Positions 55,330-64,000 of a stretch of 64,000 bases of DNA are shown piece after piece; positions within the stretch are counted from its first letter, which is position 1; every line of letters starts with the position of its first letter. Source of the stretch: Selaginella moellendorffii (Eukaryota > Streptophyta > Lycopodiopsida > Selaginellales > Selaginellaceae). A program made the position numbers and the translations under genes. The notes below the pieces were generated by a model that was given only the letters and a program-made list of their open reading frames with translations, had not been told where the DNA came from and searched no databases. Location: assembly GCF_000143415.4 (NCBI RefSeq), contig NW_003314289.1, positions 755,788 through 819,787 of the forward strand, in the 5' to 3' direction.

Positions 55330-57765
55330 ATGAAGAAGCGCCGAAAATCGGGGCCAGGGAACTCTTCCGATTTCCTCGAGAAATGGATTCGTGCGGAGGC
55401 GCTAGCTCCAGGCAGCAATCCCATGGCAATCAAGCTGCCCCGCCAGGTCCTGGTGAATCCAGCCACCGGCTTCAAGCCCTACGCTGGAGCCTCGCGGTTT
55501 GATCAGCTCCCTCTCTCCGGCAAGACGCTCAAGGGATTGAAAGAGGCCAAGTATGAATCCATGACAGAGATCCAGCGCGCAGCTCTTCCCCACGCTCTCG
55601 CTGGTCGTGATGTTCTTGGAGCAGCAAAGACTGGATCGGGGAAAACGCTAGCATTTCTCATCCCGGTAAGAGTTCACGAAGGGAACTCTCTTTTTTTCTC
55701 ACATACTTTTCTGGCTAGCTAGTCGAGAAACTATATCGTCTTCGCTGGAGGAGTGGCCACGGTCTCGCGGGTCTCGTTATATCTCCAACGAGAGAGCTGG
55801 CCGAGCAGATCTTTCGAGAGCTTGGCAAGGTTGCAAAGCATCACAGGTTCTTGACACGAGGCTTGCTGATCGGGGGATCTCACGACGTTGGGCTGGAGAG
55901 CAATCGCGTCGGGGAGCTGTGCATCCTCGTCGCCACTCCAGGGCGTTTGCTGCATCACTTGCACCAGACTGCCACTCTCGACTGCACCTATCTCCAGGTA
56001 CCGCTTCAAAGTTTGTTCTTGCTCGAGCTCGGAGTGTAAAGATCTAACTTTGCAAGGTGCTTGTGCTGGATGAAGCCGATCGGATTCTCGACTCCGGCTT
56101 TGCGAGAGAGCTGACAGACATCTTGGCTGCCCTTCCGAAACAGCGGCAAACTTTGCTCTTCTCAGCGACGCAGACGCGCTCTGTCAGCGATCTCGCGAGG
56201 CTCAGCTTGCGTGATCCGGAGTACCTCGCCGTGCACTCCGAGTCCGCCGTGGCGACGCCAGCCACCCTGCAGCAAAAGGTGGTGATCGTCAAGCTTCACC
56301 GCAAGATAGAGACCTTGTGGCGGTTCATAAAAACGCGGCTCTCGTCGAAGCTTTTGGTGTTCCTTTCCACCTGCACGCAGGTAAGTTGGCCCGTTTTCTC
56401 ACATTTTCCGTCACCTTTCTAAGCAAAGATGATGTGAATCGTCATTCTTCGCAGGTGAAGTTCGTGTACGGGGCTTTCAAGCACTTGCGAGCTGGTGTTC
56501 CGCTCTCGTGTCTCCATGGCCGCCAGAAGCAAGGCAAGAGGGACCTGGTTTTCAGCAACTTCAATCAGGCCCGACCCTCGGTTCTCTTTGCGACTGATAT
56601 TGCTGCGAGAGGCTTGGATTTCCCAGCGGTAGACTGGGTTGTCCAGGTACGTTCTTCTCTCGAGTTGTGTGATCTTAGCCGTGTTCTTATTTCCTTCGTC
56701 TTTGTTTTTGGAGGTCGACTGTCCAGAAGACGTAGAAACTTACATCCATCGCGTCGGAAGGACTGCTCGTAACAAGCTCAAAGGCAAGAGCCTCCTGCTT
56801 CTGGATCCATCGGAAGTGAAAATGATAGAGCTGCTCAGGCAGCACAAGATTCCTATCGAAGAGGCAGCGGAGGCTGCTCCGCGAGGGGAGTCTTGCGACT
56901 TGTCACAGCAGATAGGCGCGTGGCTTTCCAAGGATCCCGGACTCAAGCACAGCGCCCAGCGCGCCTTTGTCACTTACGTTCGCTCGGTCGTCCTGCAGCG
57001 GAACAAGGAGGTTTTCAACGTTGGCAAGCTTCCGCTACCCGAGTTTGCGTTCTCTCTCGGCCTGGCGATCGCTCCCCGGATCCGGTTCCTGGGAAAGCAG
57101 GCTGCAAGCGTGAAGAATGAATCCCAGTCCTTGAAGAACGAGCTGGCGAAGTCGTCCTCTTCGTCTTCCAAGGTGGCCGGAGAAGTTAAGTCTTGCGCGG
57201 CTGATGAAGATGGCGACTTGTTCATGCGGCTGAAGAAACGGGGAAGGGACGTGATCAAGCCAGCAGCAGCAGCAGCACCAGGATCTGTGAAAGCGTAAGT
57301 TTTTGTTCGGAGTTTTAGAAGATGGCTCATTGTTTTCGTCTTGCAGACATAAGAAGACGAAGAGGCTAAAGATTGATGCGCGAAGTGGTACAGGGCAACG
57401 TATGGTGTTCGATGAGCATGGAAGTAGCCAGGACGAGAGAGGAGGTAAGGAACTTTGGAGCTCCAACGCTCGAGTGATCTTGTTTAGATTTTGTAGGCGG
57501 TGTGGAAGAGTTTGATCGGGAGATCGCGGAGAGGTACAAGCGGTTGCAGCAGGAGATGAAGGAGAGGGACAGGCAAGACAAGGTTTTGGAGCGGCTGAGG
57601 CTGCGAGACAAGCGTCTCAAGCGAAAGGCGAAGGAGCAGAAGCTTGATCTTATTGACGAGGATATGTCGGAGCAAGGAGATGACAAACCGGAACTCCTCG
57701 ACTCCTTGTCTCTAGCCGATCAAGAGGCCCTCGCTCTCAAGCTGCTAAGTCGATCAAACCATTGA
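55330..57765 (+). CDS. DBP4: DEAD-box RNA helicase, DBP4/DDX10 family (Arabidopsis RH32-like)
   Basis: About seven exons; a lysine-rich start, [10 protein letters not shown]. Helicase motifs are complete: the Q-motif region [14 protein letters not shown] with [13 protein letters not shown] (I), [11 protein letters not shown] (Ia), ATPGR (Ib), [10 protein letters not shown] (II, DEAD), LFSATQ (III), [11 protein letters not shown] (V) and [10 protein letters not shown] (VI). After the core, [20 protein letters not shown] and a basic, coiled-coil C-terminus ([37 protein letters not shown]) match the DBP4/DDX10 tail. Family members act in the nucleolus in early 18S rRNA processing. Introns are 45-60 nt and in frame. 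The gene shares a very short promoter with the macro-domain gene. Confidence 0.93.
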
Positions 57766-57887
57766 CGCTGGCGTTTTGTGTCTGCCACAAGAGGATTTAG
57801 TTTCGAGAAGAGAATTCGCTTTGCAAAGAACCTGTGATAGACGATCACGTCCACTTTGGTAACATGATGGGCATCTTTGTTGTCATC

Positions 57888-60800
57888 CTAGTCGAGAATA
57901 GTGTTAACGTTTGAAGTGATGGCTCTCTTTAGCTTGAGAAGCTCATCGATATCGCTCTGGACAACATCGAAGCCAACCTACAAGAAAAACGAAACTTGAG
58001 GTCCCTGAAGAGAAAAAGAAAAAACTAACCAGTCTAAAAACGCTGATGGCGCCAGTGCTGCCCCCGGCCAAGACGACTGGAGCGTCCTCCGAGAAGAGCA
58101 AGCACGAAAGCTTGGTATTCGCGAAAGGATATACAATGACGGGTTTCATCGCCGTGACAGCCATATCCCATATCTGTCGTAGAATCCGAGCTGAGAAAAT
58201 TAGAAACAAGGATTTCAGTGCTTGCCTCTAAACGACCGTCGTCCGATACAGTCCCAAAAACGCACGAATGCTTGCAAGACCAGCGAATGTCGCCGACGCT
58301 TTCATTTGCAGTCTGGAAAACCAGCAATGCGCTTTCCTGCACTGAACATTCCATCCATTTGTATCAACGTAGACGCATCTATACGCAACGGCTTACTTGT
58401 TCTTCGCGCCAGAGCCGAACGCTCCAGTCGCTGCTACAGCTCAAGAAAATATATGGCAAAACGGTGGACCATCTAACCTGCAAACGAGATGAATCAATCA
58501 CACATATATAGATAGCGGCATTTTGTTTACCTGAAAAACGGGTCCGGTGTGTCCTACGTAGCTTTGCAAGTATTGTTCGTTATAAGAACGACTACATTTG
58601 TGAATCAGTCCCTCCTCGGTCCCTACCAGATACAAGCTGGAATAGCAAAGCACACATTTATGACCAATTCGAGCACAAGAAAAGTACGTCGAAGTACCTT
58701 GGGTCCCGAGGAGAGAAATCAAAGCATAACCCTGCTGCATGACGGGATATGAATGGTTGTGGTTGTGCTCCTTTGCTATGAGCCATAATCTTTTTGAGTC
58801 TCATCAAATTGACGAACTCCAGATCCTATATTCGCGGTTAAGTTTCGCGGAGGAAACACCAAAAAAAAACTAACCTTTTTCAAAGACCACTGAGAAACTC
58901 TACCGTCGGTTGAAATAGATATAAGCGTCTCTCCATGGTCAGAAGTAGCATCGATCCATTGTAGCTTCCAAACAGGATCGTTATGCTTCCCCGTGGAAGC
59001 TCCTGTTTGCATCAACGGTTCCCGTTCCTTGTAATTCTTTGCATCATATACAGCCACATTCCCATCGTAAAAGCCAACTGCATAAAAAACGCCAATGAAG
59101 TCAGTTCAAAACAATCAGTAAGAGTACTGTTACCTGCAAGGAGGTTGGGACTATTTGTAGAGAAATCCAAGGCTGTGACATCAGAATGTGTTGGTATGGT
59201 TGCGTGAGGGTATCTCGGATTTTTTAAAGACCAAAACGCTATAAGACCGCCCTTTTGCGTCCCGAACTCAAACTCTCCGTATCCTACACTAAGGAGATCC
59301 CTGCTGGTCTGCGAAAAACGTGCAACAATGTCGGTAAAAAATGGGAAAGGCAAAACCTCTCGCACCTTGTTCCACACCATACAGCTGACATTCCTCCCTT
59401 CCGTAAGGTCGCACTGGAAATCCCAAAGTTTGTGGACTTGTTCTGCTGAGAGAACATCGCCGCTGGTACCATTACTGCTGGGAGACGAGGACGCACTTTT
59501 TGTCTGAGATACCGGCGAACTAGAGCTGCTATATTTCCGTGGCATAATCCGCTTCTGTTCTCTTGGTTTAAAATCTCGGTAGAACAAAAGCTGCAAAGAC
59601 ACTTGGAGGCCTTGGCAGAAGTATCGAAATAACGTCAAGATAATTACCTTGTCATGAAAAGTGTTCAAAACGACTGCTCTCTCGGCGATTTCCAAGGCTT
59701 TGACAAGTCCGGCCAAGCGATTGATATCCACCTTTCGGCTAGCAAACATGGTGAGAGTCATAAGCTCTTCCGCCCCAAGCATGCCTTCGCCACCAGCTCT
59801 CTGCATAGTGTTTGAGATTATGGAGCTTCTTCTCTGTGTTCCCATCAAGCTTCCACGGCCGGATAGCCTACGATTGAACATAATGCTGCCGCTTATCGAT
59901 TTCTCAATACTTCCCCTTCGCGAGGTTGAAAAGCTTCCTCGCCGTGAGGGTGATATGCTCGCAGTAGTAGAGCCTCTTCTCGACGGTGCAATGCTGCCTA
60001 GTCCCGATCCTCTTCTAGTCGAAGGATCTATACTTAACAGTCCAGACTCCCTTCGGGATGGAAATCCACCAATTCCAGACCCTCTTCTTGAACCGGGTAG
60101 ATTCAAATTTCCAGACATTCTTCGACCCTGTGAATGTGATTTTAGATAAAAACTGCCACAGTCTTTTACATACCTGTAATAAGGGAGGAGGCTCACTAGC
60201 TTCTTCCAAGTATCCCGCAGATACAAGATCAGCAACACTCTTTCTGTGGTCAGCGGTTTGTTCGGATTCGTCGTCGTCCTCAGTTTTCAAAGGATCAACT
60301 TTTTCTTCTTTTACATTGCCGGAGTAAGAATCTGAGATGTCCCATGAATTTGCCTGTCAACTGGCAGAAATGTGAATGAGTTGTACATCAAAAAGTAACA
60401 TGCCGAAGGAACAACTTGGCACCTGACACTCTTCAGATTGTTTTGGCAGTGCAAAAAACTGCGCCTCCTTGCATTTTTGCAAGCTCAAAGCCGTTTGAGC
60501 GCTGGAGTCCGAGTAGTTATCGCTACCTATTTTAGCCTGTAGACAAGAGCACGCTACACTATATTTAAGAATTAAAAAGCTGAAAGTAAAGAAATGTAGC
60601 TTACTTCCAAAAGATTTTTGTATCGAGCATTTCGCTCCAAAACTTGTTTGATTGTATCGTAAGTGTTTGACACACTCTCGCCTCTTAAATTGATCAGAAC
60701 AAGTGTTTCACTCTCCACCAGATTCACGGTTATATTTCTTGCAAGTTCCTGCTCACATTGAGAGGTAAGAAAGATATTAGAAAATTAACGTGCCTAACCT

Positions 60801-61657
60801 GTTCCGTTGGAGGTGGCGCAATGCTAGTCGTGACAATTTCGATACGCTGTGTCCTGACCGGCAAAGCCTCTTGTGGAACTTGAGGAACACTCGATCGTCG
60901 GCCACCACCCTCTGCAGAAGGTTCTTTCTCAAGGCCATCCTCGGCTTCAAGATCCGGAGTGAGGGTTCCCAAGCTACTGCCGATTGAGTATCCAGTGCGG
61001 CTGTAAGCAAAAAAATCTTTAGATAGAACAACGACTGAAACGCCTTCTAAAGACCACTTGAACTGGACCTGAAGGTAGATACTCTTTCGGAATCAGGAGA
61101 AAACCGCTCAGGTGGAGCTTGCAACAGTCTCTCGTGCAGTACAGTCGGCCTTAGAGATACTAATGGTTTCGGTGTGACTTCTTTACCATTCTCATCAAAG
61201 ACCTAAGCGAAAGAGTTTCACAGACTTTCATACTTCGCAAGCAGCTCTATGACAATAAGAAGGCCAAAAAAAAAAAAACATACCTGGATCACCTCTGGCT
61301 CATTCTCGCCTCCTTTGATATTCCTGCGCGTCCCTCGCCCGGCTCGAGCAGTAGAACGAATGCTCTTGGTGCTCTTTCTGCAACAAGGGGAAATAAGTGC
61401 GCTGCATTCTCTAAATCTATTGCGCGAGCAATCCATGGCGCGAGCATTGCTTACTTGGATGTGAACGAAACCTGAGAGCTAGCCGAGAGCCGCCTGGATC
61501 GCATCGACGAGACCGATCCAGCGACCGACGCGGTTCCATCGCCACCTCCTCGCTTGAATTTCTCGAGCGCGAGGCCTAGAACAGAGGGGCTGAGCGACGG
61601 CCGCATCTGCGACAGCGATCCCCGCCTCCCGCCATCGTCATCCATGTCGCAAGACAA
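57888..61657 (-). CDS. DNAI4: Axonemal inner-arm dynein intermediate chain, IC138/WDR78 (DNAI4) family
   Basis: A multi-exon gene of about 3.8 kb. The start is MSCDMDDDGGRRGSL, or the internal Met at 61645. The N-terminal half is disordered and Ser/Arg-rich, with a dense block of RRxS motifs at 59822-60124. Next come MLGAEELMTLTMFASRKVDI, the helical SAEQVHKLWDFQCDLTEGRN, and WD repeats: LLSVGYGEFEFGTQKGGLIA, WSLKNPRYPHATIPTHSDVT, DPVWKLQWIDATSDHGETLI, SISTDGRVSQWSLKK, LYLVGTEEGLIHKCS, SYVGHTGPVFQVRW and LAGGSTGAISVFRLVGFDVV. The order matches WDR78/IC138, a subunit of the I1/f inner-arm dynein that regulates ciliary bending. Seed plants have lost it; lycophyte sperm have flagella. Expression should be limited to sperm development. 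Exon ends were checked only in part. Confidence 0.85.
59822..60124 (-). other. Array of nine RRxS sites within IC138
   Basis: In about 100 residues there are RRMS, RRGS, RRES, RRGS, RRGS, RRGS, RRGS, RRLS and RRSS, embedded in Gly/Ser/Pro spacers of 8-15 residues such as PSRRGSTTASISPSRRGSFS. RRxS is the classical cAMP-dependent kinase consensus. Further copies occur near the protein start. Confidence 0.8.
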
Positions 61658-62237
61658 TCTTCCCTCCCAAGAGCCCTAGAAATATTTCTCTGTTCTCTAG
61701 AACCCTAAAATTGCAGGGGATAACTACTTGGTCAACCAGTCAACTCCGTTATACTAACGGACCCCGTGGAAAATGTAGCGCGCTCCGTTTGGTAGACGGA
61801 GCAAAGTTTCCGTTAGTTTAGACCAAGTGTGTCTCGAGCTGGCCGGCCCTCATTCATTCATGCATTCAATAGTGGTGTAGTAGTGTGCTCTTGTCAAAGG
61901 GTTGTTCTTCCTCCCATCAGGGTTTGGTGGATCGCGCCATTGATCGATCGATCGGCGCTAGGGTTTGGAGGAAGCAGCGCATCTCTCAAACGGTGAGTCC
62001 GGGGGGCCATTTCGCGGATTTCTCGCGAGAAATCCGCGAGTTTCGGGCGTGGGAATGCGCGGGCGGCGCTGGCCAGCGATGATCGATGGGACAGGCAGCC
62101 TGAGCAGGGAAGCTAGTGAGAATGCGTAGGAGGAAAGGGAAAATTTCCAACTGGAGCCTGGGAATTTTCATCGATCCTGCCAGTGATGGATTTGCCGGCT
62201 CTTGGATGGAAGTAGAGATTTCTAGCAGTGGTGTGGG
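61658..62237. promoter_or_regulatory. Divergent promoter region of IC138 and CRK with telo-box-like motifs
   Basis: AACCCTAAAATT at 61701-61712 and CTAGGGTTT at 61958-61966 resemble telo-boxes. GTGAGTCC at about 61993 may be the donor of a 5' UTR intron of the kinase gene, with an acceptor near TTTCTAGCAG (62219-62228). A 26-bp palindrome lies in this putative intron. Confidence 0.45.
62013..62038. repeat. 26-bp perfect palindrome in the CRK leader
   Basis: CGCGGATTTCT-CGCG-AGAAATCCGCG is its own reverse complement. It contains three CGCG cores. It can form a hairpin in RNA or bind a dimeric factor on DNA. Confidence 0.7.
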
Positions 62238-64000
62238 ATGGGGCAGTGCTACGGCAAGGTTGCCGTGACCGAGGATTCCAAGCCCGAGGAGAAGGAGGCT
62301 TCATACGCTAGGCAGGATTCCCGGCAAGGAGCTGCGTCTCCATACTCGGTTAAGTCCCATTCTTCTCCATTTCCTCCGGCGAGTCCGCTGCCCAAGTTTG
62401 CGAATTCGCCATTCCGGAATTTCGGTACCTCTCCGGCAACTCCAAGACGATTTTTTCGACGACCATTTCCACCTCCTTCTCCGGCGAAGCACATCCAGGC
62501 TGCTCTCGCCAAGCGGCATGGGACTGCCAAGCCGAAAGAAGGATCCATTCCAGAGGGAAGCGATGTGGAGAAGCCTCTCGATAAGAACTTTGTGTATGGG
62601 AAGAACTTCACGTCAAAGTACGAGCTGGGACACGAGATTGGCCACGGTCACTTTGGGCATACTTGTCTGGCGAAAGTAAGGAAGGGGGAGATGAAAGGGC
62701 AGTCGGTAGCAGTGAAGATCATAGCCAAAGCTAAGGTACTTATCCTCGTTGTCCATAAGGTAACAGTGGAAATAATTTATTTTGACTGGTGTCTAGATGA
62801 CAACAGCGATCTCAGTGGAAGATGTGCGAAGAGAAGTGAAAATACTCAAGGCTCTCTCGGGTCACCAGAATCTCGTCCGGTTTTACGATGCGTGCGAGGA
62901 CAATCTAAACGTCTACATAGTGATGGAGTAAGACTTGTCTCTCACTGAATCGGTTTCTATTTTTTGTCTTAAAAACTTTCTCGGTTATCAGGCTTTGCGA
63001 GGGAGGAGAACTCCTTGATCGGATATTATCAAGGTTTGTTTTTGTATTTTAGTTCGTTGTCAGTAAGCTGATCCAGTTTATTGTAATCAGGGGAGGGAAG
63101 TACACTGAAGAAGATGCTAAGGTCGTTATAGTACAGATTTTAAGCATTGTTTCGTTTTGTCACCTCCAAGGTGTTGTTCATCGAGACTTGAAGCCGGAGG
63201 TAATTTTGTTTTCTCTCTCCAAATGTGTTCGTTTATACCTCGGCTGTAGAACTTCCTCTTTACTACTAAGGACGAGAATGCAACTTTGAAAGCTATTGAC
63301 TTTGGGCTATCAGATTTCATCAAGCCAGGTACGATGCAGCGTTTCGTTGCATTGAAGATATGGTTGTTGACTTGCCTTCCATTTTATCATTCCAGAAGAG
63401 CGGCTAAATGACATTGTTGGAAGCGCTTACTATGTGGCTCCCGAGGTCCTTCACAGATCTTACAGCACAGAGGCAGACGTTTGGAGCGTTGGTGTTATAG
63501 CCTACATCCTTCTTTGCGGCAGCCGTCCATTTTGGGCAGACACCGAGTCGGGAATTTTCCGAGCGGTGATTCAAGCGGAGCCGAACTTTGTTGATAAACC
63601 ATGGCCGACCGTTTCTCCCGAGGCTCAAGACTTCGTGAAGCAGCTCCTTCACAAGGATATGAGGAAGAGGATGTCAGCAGCGCAGGCTCTCAGTGAGTTT
63701 CATCTTTCTCTGTTTTTCAGTCAGGTACTGACTAGTTCTTGTGTGCTGGACAGCCCATCCTTGGATACGTGGGAACCATAAGGTGCCATTGGATATGCTC
63801 GTGTACAGATTAGTGAAGGCATATCTGCGCGCATCTTCTCTCAAAAGAGCAGCATTGAAGGTACTGCGCAAGTTAAAGTTCTGTGAGGATCTTAAGTTTT
63901 CTCTCTAGGCGCTGTCTAAAACCCTGACAGAGGATCACATGTATTATTTGCGATGCCAATTCGCGTTGTTAGAACCAAACAAAGGAGGGCGGGTTTCGTT
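62238..64000 (+). CDS. CDPK-related protein kinase (CRK), truncated at window end
   Basis: The start [10 protein letters not shown] has Gly2 and Cys4, the usual N-myristoylation and palmitoylation sites of CRKs. A Ser/Pro-rich variable region ([20 protein letters not shown]) follows. The kinase begins [20 protein letters not shown], then [73 protein letters not shown], and [20 protein letters not shown], ending AHPWIRG. HRD, DFG and APE motifs are intact. The last visible exon, [20 protein letters not shown], enters the degenerate EF-hand region. CRKs are Ser/Thr kinases of the CDPK superfamily that bind calmodulin. Introns are 50-60 nt. The 3' end is outside the window. Confidence 0.93.

Noticed and set aside
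1-64000. Bacterial-type defence island or CRISPR array suggested by the Fic genes
   Set aside because: Introns, plant gene families and LTR elements show nuclear plant DNA. No direct-repeat/spacer structure was seen.

Overview
This looks like nuclear DNA of a lycophyte, most likely Selaginella. The evidence is a compact plant gene set (chloroplast gamma-tocopherol methyltransferase, bifunctional LKR/SDH, ALMT channel, ATL RING ligase, CDPK-related kinase, PLS-type PPR proteins), very short introns (mostly 50-60 nt, nearly all GT-AG), and an axonemal dynein intermediate chain, which only plants with flagellate sperm keep. Three cyanovirin-N homology (CVNH) genes and a bulb-lectin-like gene fit a seedless plant. 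No CRISPR, phage or bacterial operon structure is present. The species name is an inference. Intron boundaries were placed by eye from splice consensus, reading frame and family conservation.

Layout. 1-4.7 kb: decayed Ty3/gypsy retroelement on the minus strand. 4.8-13.1 kb: two copies of a roughly 2 kb unit (tRNA-Glu plus a Fic-domain gene) around a coiled-coil/beta-barrel gene and an EDEM-type GH47 mannosidase gene. 13.4-18 kb: AT-rich secreted lectin-like gene, ATL RING-H2 ligase, and a plant-specific coiled-coil protein. 18.1-21.2 kb: scrambled pseudogene patch (third Fic fragment, KAS fragments in both orientations) and an AT-rich stretch with a bulb-lectin remnant. 21.4-36.9 kb: dense genes: ALMT, PPR, VTE4, PPR, LKR/SDH, and a frameshifted HOTHEAD-like GMC oxidoreductase. 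36.9-50 kb: AT-rich repeat land with a second, heavily mutated copy of the retroelement, a 100-N gap, a LINE-like remnant and two CVNH genes. 50-64 kb: threonine aldolase, a small unknown protein, a third CVNH gene, a macro-domain gene, the DBP4/DDX10 helicase, the IC138/WDR78 dynein intermediate chain, and a CRK kinase cut by the window end.

The genes do not form one pathway. The most notable points are: (i) the second Fic copy carries a 73-bp inverted-repeat insertion that appears to have created an in-frame 82-nt intron; (ii) the three CVNH lectins differ by paired loss of cysteines; (iii) the dynein intermediate chain has a dense array of RRxS sites; (iv) a PPR gene and VTE4 overlap tail to tail in coding sequence; (v) telo-box-like motifs lie near the starts of several genes in the last 12 kb.
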